The translations under genes were made by a program, and so were the position numbers. A stretch of 64,000 nt of DNA from Acanthochlamys bracteata (Eukaryota; Streptophyta; Magnoliopsida; Pandanales; Velloziaceae): assembly GCA_019914995.1 (NCBI GenBank), contig CM034139.1, positions 501,001 through 565,000 of the forward strand, written 5' to 3'. The notes below the pieces were generated by a model. That model was given only the letters and a program-made list of their open reading frames with translations. It did not search any database and was not told the DNA's origin. Numbering within the stretch: position 1 is the first letter of the stretch; the number at the start of each line of letters is the position of its first letter. Shown in pieces: positions 33,001-44,049 of this stretch.

Positions 33001-35849
33001 GACCAAACTATAGCATGAAATCCATGAGATTTTGAAGTCATGGTAAGAGGCATTATTGATGCATCGCCGAACTTGGCTGTTCTCTAATCGGATTACAAGT
33101 TGCGGGTCTATTTTGCTTTAAAAGTCAAATAAAACTGTGCAAGTACATATGCACCAAACATGGACTCAATACTAGACATTGACAACATCAAGTTTAGTAA
33201 GTAGAGTAGCACTCTACCAACTTATCACATATAGGAATTTCAATTACTCAAATTATCCACATGAAGACAGAATTTAGACTTGGCAGCAAGAAGAAGTAAA
33301 CTCTTTAATACATAGGGCTAGCCTGCAAGACAACAAAAAAAAACTTATTTGCTCACATAAATTTGCTGACTGTATGTTGAATTCATCAGTCGCACTGACT
33401 TAGGCCCCTAAAAAGAATACCATAAGAGCAACATTCACGCTCAAAGGCAAGTGACATTGCAGTACTTCTATTTGGTTCTACCAAATAGCATCATCCAATT
33501 TCTAGATCCATAAAATAATTGAAATTCCAGGATTCAAATATTCCAATTAGCACTTCCTTTTAAGTATGCTAATTTATCCAAATGCACCCTAACCAAAGGA
33601 AGTAGTATCACATATGTTATTAACTAGAGTTAATTTGCATAAACAATGTTATCAATTCCTCATTTGTTGTTTCTAGGATGAAGTATTAATTTCCAAATCT
33701 GCGTTCTGCTGAAAGCTTGAAATATACCATAAACTTAAAATTTTTTAGGAATGGCAACTATGCTATATAGACATGAGCAAATAAATAAAAAAAATGTCAC
33801 TAAATTCAGCATATAATCAGCACTTATTTAGGCGCTTTATAAGTAAAAGAGGATTAACCAAGGCTAGAAATTAGAGTATGTCATAGATTCATGAACGTTC
33901 CGCACAGATCTAAGTTGACATGAATCTCAATACAAATTACTTGCTGGGTCATACCTTCTCAGCACAATCAACTCTCGCCATGGAGATAATCCCTGGATGC
34001 ACTGCATCTGGTCCATTGAATAGCCTTGCAACCCTTTCATAGTGAGGCTGTATGAATGTTACTTAAAGCAGTGTAATGTTAGATTTAGAATGAGATCAAT
34101 TTAGCATTTCTGAAAAACTTAACCTTGCTCACCTTATAATTTCTGCAAGCTGGACACCTGAAAAATAAATATCAAAAACTTTCAGTAGCTATTATTACAA
34201 CTAACAAATCGTAGACTTTTTGCAGCATCTAAGCACATATATGACTCCTGTAGACCATTTATAGCAGCTTCATAGTAGCAAGATTATATAGGCTTCTAAC
34301 CTTAATGGTGACCAACATATTTCTCTTAACAAGGTAGAACCACCCACCCATTCCCCCTTTGCAAAAGTAAGTAAAGAGAAAAAAGAATTGGTCTTCGAGT
34401 TCTTCTCAAGCTAACTTCTAGAATAAGCACTATTGATTATGTTGGGGCTGGTAATCATCCCAATCTACTCTTATGAGTATCCTAGCATTTCTGAACTATT
34501 TGATGAAAACAGTCAATACAACAACAATCAGCGTTATCCCATTGTGCTCTGTCTTAAGCAAAATCCTTGGTTAGGCCACTAAGAAAAAGTAGCTCACAAA
34601 AGTCTTCTTAGACATTAGACTATCCCACTTAATAAGAGGAGCATCGTAGATAGCAGCCAATCAATTATAACATATCAGTGCTACTCTTGGTTGATCCAAG
34701 CCGTTGTGAAGATAAACCACTAAAAAACCAAGATCTACTGACCTTGACCAACGGCACCTTTATCTAAGTTATACAAAGTGAATCCCATAGTTCAACGGAG
34801 ATAAGGATTTCCAGCATTTAGAGAGGGAATGGACTTACATATGCTTGCAGTAGGCTCAAAACCCCAATCTCTTATCTATCTCAAAAAGACAATAATCCAT
34901 ATTTCTGTCCAAATACCATGTGTAGTTTCATCAGGAATTATCGCCGGTCAAGGTAATACTTCAGTTAGCAGAGCATTAGACTAAGAAGTTTTGTAATAGC
35001 TATTCACATACTTAATGAAAAACACCTTAGAACAAAGAGCAATTGATGTTCCAGAAAGAGCAAGTTGCTTTTCCATCACCAGCTATCTCAAATCACTTGC
35101 AAAATTGTCCAGGGGTGATCAAATCACATAGATTTCACTAAGCAAATGAACTCACCATTGCCATCCAAAAACTAAGAACTCTCCTAAGCAAGACGTACTA
35201 TTTGAACAAAATGAAGTGGTCGCTGATCAAGAGCAGTCGCAGAAATCTTTGACACAAAACTTGTACACATTCTTATATACTCTTTTTTTTCCACCCTAAG
35301 TGGAAAGACTTCAAAACTATCAGTCGTGGAATCAAGAGTAATATTAACAGAGATATAGCCAATCCACTCATTACCAATGCTCTTAGGAACACTATACAGC
35401 TGTCTTATTCGGAATTCTTCCTATGAAACTAAAAGAAACCAATCCACAGAAACAGTAAGAGAACCTGAGCCTTATTATTCCTAGCAATCAATTCAAGCCG
35501 GTTCCCAGGTGAAGAAATCACTAGCCTACATGAGAAAATTTGAAGTAATCAGCGAGTAAGGGGATCCGATCTCTCACCAGTGCGCGAAGAACTCGACGAG
35601 GGCGAAGGACGAGAGGGATTGCGAGAGGACAGAATCAAAATTGGAACTGTTGAGATCGATCGCAGCATCCCTTTGCTGCTGATGATCTCGTCCTCCTCCA
35701 TCGCTATCACCAAGCGTTCGATCACGAAGCAACGATCTCGTTGCGGTGCTGCTCGTGCTCTCCGCCCCCGCTACAGCATGAGTTAGAACAAGTAGATAGA
35801 ACACAACTGTTATCGCAAGCAAAAGAATACCTTGATCCTGCAAGCCCAT
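27056..35849 (-). CDS. QSOX1: Quiescin sulfhydryl oxidase, QSOX (11 exons)
   Basis: A flavoenzyme of the secretory pathway that makes disulfide bonds in client proteins and passes electrons to oxygen. Exons: 35849-35578, 34157-34133, 34047-33955, 31128-30947, 30315-30243, 30139-30071, 29688-29615, 29536-29380, 29294-29254, 27803-27657, 27536-27056. They join cleanly into 537 residues, close to Arabidopsis QSOX1. An earlier in-frame TTG is not used, since the ATG at 35849 opens a good signal peptide (ILLLAITVVFYLLVLTHAVAG). A thioredoxin domain with active site CPAC (92-95) is followed by a helical linker, then the Erv/ALR domain with active site CEEC (365-368), the FAD-site motif HNKVN, and the distal LCPDC pair. 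A C-terminal membrane segment (VPIGAALAIALASCAFGALACFW) and a short basic tail end it. The 25-nt exon 2 carries the whole CPAC motif. The number in the symbol is tentative. Confidence 0.94.
27945..27960. repeat. Target site duplication of the RTE LINE (left)
   Basis: CTATTTTCGCAATTAA, identical over all 16 bases to 28321-28336. It marks the 3' side of a minus-strand LINE insertion. Confidence 0.9.
27961..28320 (-). mobile_element. 5'-truncated RTE-clade LINE in a QSOX intron
   Basis: A 360-bp insertion bounded by perfect 16-bp direct repeats. Read on the minus strand it resembles the last part of the RTE reverse-transcriptase ORF: an (I)K(T)DVWVY..V(D)KI(R)NE-like block, an (RW)SGHV-like block, then WKKRIHVVDST near the end, where the family usually has WR.RI..ADP. 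It ends in a TTGTTATTGTTG tail, as plant RTE elements do. The frame is broken by several stops and shifts, and the 5' part is absent, as is common for LINE insertions. It lies in the intron between QSOX exons 9 and 10. Confidence 0.82.
28321..28336. repeat. Target site duplication of the RTE LINE (right)
   Basis: CTATTTTCGCAATTAA, the exact partner of 27945-27960. Confidence 0.9.
28696..29048. mobile_element. Tourist-like MITE in a QSOX intron (353 bp)
   Basis: The left terminus GGTTTAGTTTGTATTGA and the right terminus, read on the other strand, GGTTCTGTTCATTTTGA are inverted repeats. Both sides are flanked by TTA (28693-28695, 29049-29051). The interior is made of purine runs (AAAAAGAGAAAG, AAAGTGAAAG) that pair with pyrimidine runs. 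It is a different family from 236-916 by sequence. It sits about 200 bases downstream (in gene sense) of QSOX exon 9. Confidence 0.75.
31502..32811 (+). mobile_element. Solo or truncated Ty1/copia-type LTR in a QSOX intron
   Basis: It begins TGTTGACCCTAGTTATTTTG and ends in CTAACA, so it has TG..CA ends. Near its right end it contains GGGAGTGGACATAGGC and GAAACCACTATAAACCTCTTG, followed by a CCCCCTCTCGAGG stretch. These phrases are typical of long LTRs of the SIRE/Maximus group of plant copia elements. I see no internal domain and no matching LTR, so it is a fossil solo or truncated LTR. No clear target duplication is visible, so the exact ends are uncertain. It lies in the 2.8-kb intron between QSOX exons 3 and 4. 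Confidence 0.6.
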
Positions 35850-36336
35850 AGGCAAAAGACTTCTTCGCTTCTCTGCTGAATCTGTTCTCTAGAAGAAGAA
35901 AAAGAGAACAGAAAGAGAAGAAGAAACGACGAGAAGGGAAGAGGAGTGAAGAGGAAGAAAGAAGAACTGAGATAGTCAAGTAGGGCTGGGCTTACGTTTT
36001 GGGTAGAATAGAAACAAAAGAAGCCTATCTTTACTGAATGGACTGGACTTGACAGATCTTTATAAACAACAAAGCCAGGCCCAAAGTACAAGTTCTGACA
36101 GTTTTATCGAACACGGTTCACAACAATATTTTGTGGTTATTTCACAATACATTTCATACTAATCTTTATTCCATTTGAAGTTTTATTTTAATAATAATTT
36201 TGTTAATATTTAAAATAAAAATATGTTTTAATTTTATTATTATTATTTGAAAATTTTATTTAATGAAACTTCCAAAATAATTTTTAAATTTTTTTAATAT
36301 TTTAAGTATTTCAGGAAAGATGCCTTTCTTTTAAAA
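35850..36336. promoter_or_regulatory. QSOX 5' leader and promoter region
   Basis: Immediately upstream of the QSOX ATG, on the minus strand, is a long pyrimidine-rich stretch (CTTCTTCTCTTTCTGTTCTC type, about 35885-35960) typical of a plant 5' untranslated region. AT-rich sequence follows up to the retroelement target duplication at 36337. No clear TATA box stands out. Only about 490 bases separate the start codon from the retroelement. Confidence 0.45.
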
Positions 36337-36341
36337 TATTC
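36337..36341. repeat. Target site duplication of the Ty3/gypsy element (left)
   Basis: TATTC directly before the left LTR, matched by TATTC at 41891-41895 after the right LTR. Confidence 0.85.
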
Positions 36342-36794
36342 TGATACACCTTCTCAACAAAAAAAAGTGAAAAATAACAAAATAACTAGTAAACTGTAAT
36401 TCGAAAATAGCTAATGCATAAATTCCCCTCTAATGAGACTTACAATGCTTATTTATAGCTAAACAAGGAGTTCTTCTATAAAAGAACTCCTATGCCTAAT
36501 AAAGTTCCACTTGCAAGGAACTTCTAAACTTAAAGGACTTTTAGCTTTAACTGTGCTATCCACAGTTAGACTCCTTCAGAAACTCTAACTCAGCAACACT
36601 TCTAAACATCTAATACTAGTTGCTAAATGATTCTTAGCAACACTAATGCATCTAAATCAGAATCTGGTGGGTGATGCTTCTCCAAATTGTAGGATTGGGC
36701 AACCGACAAGTCCCATGAACCGAGATTTTGTTGTCTCTTCCTAAGTAAATGCCCTTCTCTGTTCTGCCCCATAATTTCCTGACCCAGTGCATCA
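36342..36794 (-). repeat. 3' LTR of the Ty3/gypsy element (453 bp)
   Basis: TGATACACC...GTGCATCA on the plus strand, so its termini read TG..CA. It matches 41438-41890 almost base for base in its first 320 bases and less well in its last 130. Confidence 0.93.
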
Positions 36795-36810
36795 CTCCCT
36801 TTCCCTTGAG
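36795..36810 (-). other. Polypurine tract of the Ty3/gypsy element
   Basis: On the minus strand the bases just before the 3' LTR read CTCAAGGGAAAGGGAG, a purine run in the position expected for plus-strand DNA priming. Confidence 0.75.
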
Positions 36811-39800
36811 ATTCACCTGCGTCCTGGGTCATCTTGAATAGAGCTTCAATGATGGCTCTTCCAATCAAATTTTGTGATAAGAGCTTAGCATCCTTAAGCT
36901 GGGATACATGAAAAATTGGATGAATTTTGGATGTTGAAGATAGTGCCCGGTAGGTATGTTCTCGGTCCAATGACTTCAAGCACGTCTGACTATGGTAGCG
37001 ATACCTTAGCTTATGGTTCCTTCGTTCAGCTATTGAGGATTGACGATAAGGTATGTCCGAAAGCGATACTGTCCCCGGTTGAAAATATTTCTCCCTTCTG
37101 TGACTATCTGCCAGCTGTTTCATCCTATTTTGAGCTCGCACAAGATGGAAGCGCAGCTCCTTAAGGATGTCATCCCGTTTGCGTAACTGCTCGCCCAATT
37201 CATCCAGTGGCCGAGATCCTACAGGCCAAGCAACTAATGCAGGTGGTGGTCTACCGTAAACTGCTTCAAAGGGCGTTGTCCTACTGGCCGAGTGAGTGCT
37301 GGTGTTGTACGAATACTCTGCCTAGTGCAGCCAGTTGATCCACTTGCGGGGATGGTCTCCTACGAAGCAGCGTAAATACGATTCCAACCCTCTATTCACT
37401 ACTTCGCTTTGTCCGTCCGTCTGAGGATGATAAGCCGTGCTCAGATGGAGTGAGGTGCCTTGAAAGCGATGCAATTCCTTCCAAAAGGTGCTGAGAAACA
37501 CGGGATCTCTGTCGGACACAATAGAGGTGGGACAACCATGCAGGCGAACCACTTCCTTGGCAAAAATGTTAGCTATGTCTACTGCAGTGTAAGGATGTTT
37601 AAGGGCAATAAAAATGAGTGCTTGGATAAAGCGATCCACCACTACGAAGATCACATCCTTCCCTCCCGATGGTGGTAAACCCTCTATGAAATCCATTGAA
37701 ATATCCGACCATATTTGATTGGGTATTGGTAAAGGTTGCAAGAGCCCTGCTGGTCGAAGGGACTCGGTCTTGGCACGAGCACAAGCAACACAAGCTGCAA
37801 TATAGTGTTGAACGTCTTTAGACATACCAGGCTAGTAAAAGTTTTGTGCTAACCTTTTGAAGGTGCGAAACTGTCCCCCGTGTCCCCCTTGAGCAGAATT
37901 ATGTGCCTTAAACAGTAGTTGTGTGCGCAAGGAACTGCTATTAGGTACCCATAACTTTCCGTTTCGCATGAGCAGCCCATCCACCACCTTCAATTCTGGA
38001 TGCGAGCCATCGTCTGCTGCCTTACATAGCTCTGTTAGAGAATGATCTTCCTGCTGAGCCTTGTGAAAATCATCCCAGAATGAGTACTGGAGTGTTGAAA
38101 CAGCTGCCAAGGAAGCCTCGAGTCTGCGTGAAAGTGCATCCGCCACTACGTTTTGAGCTCCTGAGCGATAAACAATTTGATAATCAAATCCAAGGAGTTT
38201 AACCAACCATCTGTGCTGGTCTGGGGTTGACAAGCGTTGTTCCAAGAGGTACTTCAAACTCAAATGATCCGTCTTGATAATGAATCGCTGGCCAAGCAAG
38301 TATGGTTTCCATTTTTGAACTGCTAGAACGAGAGCCATGAGTTCCTTCTCATAAGTCGATTTAGCGAGGGCGGTGGAAGATAATGCCTTACTGAAAAATG
38401 CTATAGGCTTATTCTGTTGTGTGAGGACAGCACCAAGTCCCTTGTTTGAAGCATCTGTTTCTACGGTAAATATTGCATTGAAATCAGGAGAAGCTAAAAC
38501 AGGTACTTCTGTCATCGCCTTCTTCAAAGTTTCAAAAGCCTCTGCTGACTCTGGATTCCATTGAAATGACTCCTTTTTCAGTAATGCAGTCAAAGGAGCG
38601 GCTATCGTTCTATAATTCTTGACGAATCTCCGATAATAACCAGTGAGGCCCAAGAATCCCCTAAGTTCAGTGGCCGATTTAGGCACTGGCCAATCTGTCA
38701 TGGCCTTAATCTTCATAGGATCTGCTGCAATGCCATCTTTGGAAACAATATGACCAAGGTACTCTAGTTGCTTGCACCCAAAACGACACTTTGCCAAGTT
38801 AGCATATAGTTGCTCCTTCTTTAAGACTAAAAATACCGTGGTTAGGTGATTCAAATGGTCTTGCCAAGTCCTGCTGTAGATGAGACTATCGTCAAAGAAA
38901 ACTAATACAAATTTACGAAGATAGGGTCAAAAAATCTCGTTCATGAGGGATTGAAAGGTTGCCTGAGCATTGGTTAAGCCGAAGGGCATGACCAAAAATT
39001 CATAGTGTCCATCATGCGTTCTATAAGCCGTTTTGTGGACATCTTCCTTCTTCACGCGAATCTGGTGATAACCGGACTTGAGGTCCAGCTTAGAAAAGAA
39101 ACAAGCACCATGTAACTCATCTAATAGTTCATCAATTATGGGTATCGGAAACTTATCCTTGACGGTGATCTCGTTGAGTGCTCTATAATCAACACAAAAA
39201 CGCCAAGATCCATCCTTCTTTTTAACCAAAGAAATCGGAGAGGAAAATCTTTGTTTGCTTGGTTGATGATCCTTGTGATAGCATATCCGATCGGGCTTTT
39301 CTATCTCAGCTTTACGGATATGGGGATAACGGTAGGGTCTTACATTGGCCGGTGTGCAGCTCCGGGCAAAGAATGGAATGACATGATCGTGGGAACGCTG
39401 AGGAGGCATCCCCAAAATCGTTTGAAGATTGATGTGTACTGTTCTATAAGATTTTGTAGCTCTGCTGGCAACGCATCCTTTTCCTTTTTTAGGCGCCTCG
39501 CCGGGTGCCTCGGATGCCATAAGTCTTATAGAACAGAGGGAAGATTTAGAGCTAAGAACATGTAACTTGATACTCTCGCTTCCCTGACACCTGTAGGGTG
39601 CACTCTTGGCCATTCAATGAACCTCATTTGCGACTGGCGCCAATTGCTCACCACTTCCCCTAAGCCCTCTAACCATTGTATTCCTAGGACTAAGTCCATC
39701 CCCCCTAGAGGAAAAGGGTAGACATCCACCATTAATTCCACTCTTCCAATGTTTAGTGGAACTTGCTTGCATATGACATCAACAGAGTGAGGTCTCCCAT

Positions 39801-41420
39801 CCGCAAGCTCTACCTTAAGGGCCCTTACGGGTGAAGAGCTTAACCTCAAGTGCTTCACAAGGCGATCTGATATAAAGTTATGGGTGCTTCCTGAATCGAT
39901 TAAAATAAAGACCTCTTGTTTCTTAATTTTTCCGGCAACACGTAATGTCTGTGGTCCAGTCAAGCCACACATCGCACTGAGAGATAACGTGGCATCCTCC
40001 ACGTCTGCATCTTGTTCTTCCTCGCTATCTTCTCCTTCCAATTCGTTAGCTTCGCTCACTACAATTGCATATAGACGAGTTGTGCACTTATGGCCAGGTA
40101 CATACCTCTCATCACAATAGAAACATAGGCCCTTTGATCTCCTTGAGTTGATCTCAGTTACTGACAAATTTGAAGGTTCGGATCGAGTATTTAGTGCTGG
40201 ACTAGTTGTTACTTGTGTGTTGGATGCATGATGCCCCAAGGTCTGCGTGTAACTTGAAGATGGCTGGAATTGCCGAGTTAGTGTGTGTCTTCCTGCACTT
40301 AGACTGGATGACTCTGCTGAATTCTTGTGTTCAAACATCTTGGCCAACATATATACCATCTGTAACTCTTTAGGTTTGGCTGCCATCACTTCCATCGCGA
40401 GCTTCTTTGAAAGTCCTCCACAAAACCTCCCCACCAAGTCTTGCTCCGGAGTAGAGGGTAGCTGCGTCCGAAGGTTTTCGAAAGCAGCCAAATACTTTCC
40501 TAGTGATCCAGTTTGACGCAACTGTTGCAAAGAGAAACTAGGATTTCCGAAAGCAGTAGGGCCGAACCTCATCAGTAAGGCTTCACGAAATTCTTCCCAA
40601 GAGTGTTGGGGTTTGTCCCGCTCGAAGCTTTGGTACCATCTATTAGCTTCGTTCTGGAAATACATTGCAGTAATTCTCACTCGATCCCAAAGTGGTGTGT
40701 TGTAAAATTTGAAATATTTTTCCGCCGAGTATAACCACTCGTTTGGCCCATTACCATCAAAATAAGGAAACTTGTGTCTCTCCTTAAAAGGTTGAGTATA
40801 GGTGTCATGTGATTGTAGTGCTGGATGTGTTGGGTTTTGAGATACTTGAACTCTCTGGTATGAATTCGAGTGGTGGTATTTTTCTGTTCCTGACAAGGGT
40901 TGATTTGTATGGCTTAATGGAGTTTGCTGCCAACAGGATTCGCATTGGTCATTTATGCGAAAGGCATTATTTGGTCTGGATGATATAGGTGCAGATGGTA
41001 TTTGTTGCTGGTTTGTTTGGAGCCATTGCTGGTCAGTATTGTTTTGGATAGGTGGTACTTGGTGTGGAATTGTGGGTATATTGGTGGACTGTAATGTAGA
41101 AACAGTGGAGTAATTTGGTTGGATGTCTGAGGAAGTCCCCTCTTGAAGCATGTTCTGCTCAAGAGGATTCACTTGGGTTGTTGGTTTCCCATGTGGTACT
41201 TGTTCCTTGCTGGTTTGGTTAGCAAGAACAGCCAAAGTGAGCCTCTCTATGTTGGATGACATGCGTCTTATTTCCTCCAACACAAGGTTCTCTCTTAGCG
41301 TTATTGCTGTTTGATTGGATGGTGCACTGGAAGATGCTTGCAAGGCATCTCCAATGGTGATGGTAGGCTCAGGAGTCTTAGGTGAGTCGGGGGTGTTGGA
41401 GCGGTGCTTCCCCATGGACC

Positions 41421-41437
41421 TTGCTCTGGTACCAAGT
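41421..41437 (-). other. Primer binding site of the Ty3/gypsy element
   Basis: Directly after the 5' LTR, the minus strand reads TTGGTACCAGAGCAA. This is close to the TGGTATCAGAGC site complementary to the 3' end of initiator methionine tRNA used by many plant elements. Confidence 0.75.
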
Positions 41438-41890
41438 TGATACACCTTCTCAACAAAAAAAAGTGAAAAGTAACAAAATAACTAGTAAACTGTAATTCGA
41501 AAATAGCTAATGCATGAATCCCCCTCTAATGAGACTTACAATGCTTATTTATAGCTAAACAAAGAGTTCTTCTACAAAAAAACTCCTATGCCTAATAAAG
41601 TTCCACTTGCAAGGAACTTCTAAACTTAAAGAACTCTTAGCTTTAACTGTGCTATCCACAGTTAGACTCCTTCAGAAACTCTAACTCAGCAACACTTCTA
41701 AACATCTAATACTAGTTGCTAAATGATTCTTAGCAACACTAATGCATCTAAATTTGTAATCGGTGGCTGATGCTTCTCCAGCTGTTAGGATTGGCAACCG
41801 GGATAAGTCCTGCAACTGGAATTTCGTTGTCTCTTCCTAAGTAAATGCCCTTCTATGTTCTGCCCCATAATTTCCTGGCCCAGTGCATCA
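41438..41890 (-). repeat. 5' LTR of the Ty3/gypsy element (453 bp)
   Basis: Same length and termini as 36342-36794, followed by the target duplication TATTC at 41891-41895. Confidence 0.93.
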
Positions 41891-41895
41891 TATTC

Positions 41896-44049
41896 TTTTA
41901 TATTTTATAATTTAGAAACATTTTATATTATATAAAATTATCATAAATTTTATATAATATTATTTTAAAATAGATACGGTGGAGTTCATCACTCTGGAAA
42001 GAAATTTCTTTTCACTTTATTAGTTTTATTATTAATGTAAGAGTTTTTTTCACAACAATACTCTTTCTTCACTTCGGCATCAATTCTAAAAACTAAAAGT
42101 GAGTTTGTGGTAAATGTTTAGTTCTACCTGTTTAATTGCTTCCACTGTCTTATTTATGTTTCTATTTAAATAATTCCAACAAAATGTTCTTTAATTGTAT
42201 CTGAATTTATGCTAATATATTACTTTATTCATGGACGAAAAGTAAGCTTTTAAAATTTATTTAGTATATGAAATCACAAATCACTTAGGACGTGTTTATT
42301 TCGAACATACATTTTTCTCAATAAAAATTTCAATTTTAATTCAATTTAAAATAAAGTAAATATAAAATTAAATTCTATTTTAAGTTATTTTTTATATATA
42401 CATTTTCAAACCAAAAAAAAAAACATTTGAAAGTGTTTTTAAAAAATACTTTTCTAAAATAAAAAATATATTTGTTCATTTTGATAAACAGGTTTTATTA
42501 TTTTAATATAAAAAAATAATAATAAATTATAATAATAGTTTTTACTATATAAAATTTTTAAAATAAATTATAAAAAGTATTATAAAAATTTATTATGAAA
42601 TATTAATTGAAAAAATTGAAAAATGTATTTTATAACGTAATTTTAAACGCAATTTTTTAATTTTTTTATTTCACGTTTTACAATACATATTTTATAAATA
42701 TTTAAAAATTTTATTTAAAAATTTAGATATATAAAAAAATTTTACGTAATAAAATGTTTTTATTATATATTTTTATTATTTTTTTAAAATAAAAAATATA
42801 ACTTATTTTTCAAATAAAATAAAAATATTTTTTTTTTAAAAAAAATTTTATTTTATAAGTAATTCTAAACTCACGCTACAAACGCGTACTTAAGAAATAA
42901 ATTAGATGTAACATCTTAAAATGAATGCTGTCCCAAACCCCACTTCCCTAACAAATGTGCTCACCGCGTTGTTCCTCACGGAAAAAAAAAGCTTGTAGAT
43001 GGTTTAATTTGTAGCAATTTTGTTTAAAGAATTTAGATTGAGCTGCGGCTGTCTGGAGCCTTTGAAATAAAAAATTTTTTAAATGAAAAGTATTTTATTT
43101 TAAAAAAATAATAAAAATAAATATTAAAAAATATTATTATATAAAACTTTTTATAATTTTAAATTTGTTAAATATATTAAAAATTAAAAATTAAAAAATT
43201 ATTTTTTGTGAAACGGAAAGCAAACGCACCCGCTGTATATCAGTCGTTATCATTATAATTAGAGTTCGTATAGAAGTGTTTAAAATTAAAAAATTTATAT
43301 AAGTTAACACAAGAACAAACCCCAAAAAAATTTCACAAAATACTTCCGGCTAATTATTAAATGAATTTCGTAAAAATAAAAAATTGATTCACTTCTTCCG
43401 GCTAATTTTGATCGACTTTGGATATCGTCCTCTTCGGTATGTTTGCACGTATCATGGTATGTATATGGTTGAGGTTTGACATATTTATAGAGATGCGAAT
43501 GTTATCGTGTCTACTGGTTTGCTATGGGTTTTCATATTATTAGGCTAAGTTTTCTAATTTTATTTATTTCAATTTTTTTAATAAATTTTATAATATTTTA
43601 TAAAATCTTTTTTAAAAAATTTTTAATATAAAAATTACGTAATATTATTTTATTATTATTTGTTTTTTATATAAACAGCTATTTTTTTTTTTAAAAAGGT
43701 ACTACCAAATATCCCATCGACTGTTCTGCGAGACGAGACTGTAGTTTTTATTTATATTTTTAAGATATCGACTTAATTAAGTACATATGCTCTTTATCAA
43801 TGATATATATGTATTAAATATTATTGTTAAAAAAGCCTCAACTTAATTAAGACAAGAGCAAACCCCAAAAAATTTCACAAAGTACTTCACGTCTTGCATA
43901 ACAACTACATACTAAAACTCTCAATTTAACATAATTAAAGCGGGCAATACATAAAAGGGTAGGAGGAGATTTATTTCAAGCACATTACAACACATGTTAC
44001 CGTCGTTGAGAATCATCCAGCGAGCAATTCAGGGACGCGAGATCGTCGT
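41896..44049. other. AT-rich spacer between retroelement and PPO 3' end
   Basis: No gene. Several AT-rich MITE-like copies can be made out (42645-42876, about 43050-43231, about 43550-43710). The last 100 or so bases are probably the polyphenol oxidase 3' untranslated region. Confidence 0.5.
42645..42876. mobile_element. AT-rich MITE-like copy
   Basis: It follows the landmarks of 53351-53605 in the same orientation: TATTTTATAAATATTTAAAA, ATTTAAAAATTTAGATATAT, a poly-T block, then ATTTTATAAGTAATTCTAAAC at the right end. Ends are approximate. Confidence 0.6.

Larger units (their letters stand above)
36342..41890 (-). mobile_element. Ty3/gypsy LTR retrotransposon, chromovirus type (fossil)
   Basis: A 5.5-kb element read on the minus strand, with two 453-bp LTRs and a TATTC target duplication. 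Parts in order on the minus strand: 5' LTR, methionine-tRNA-type primer site, gag with one zinc knuckle and aspartic protease (roughly 41.4-39.6 kb), reverse transcriptase (about 39.5-38.9 kb), RNase H (about 38.6-38.1 kb), integrase (about 37.8-37.0 kb), polypurine tract and 3' LTR. The protease-RT-RNaseH-integrase order is Ty3/gypsy. The short LTRs, total length and zinc-knuckle style suggest a Reina-like chromovirus, which is inference. It is broken, with roughly a handful of interruptions in the coding region. The LTRs differ at about 29 positions by my hand alignment, which points to an insertion of a few million years at most. Confidence 0.93.

Noticed and set aside
35580-36091. Overlapping frames around QSOX exon 1
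   Set aside because: Only the frame with a signal peptide leading into the thioredoxin domain continues through the splice sites; the others are low-complexity shadows in the pyrimidine-rich leader.
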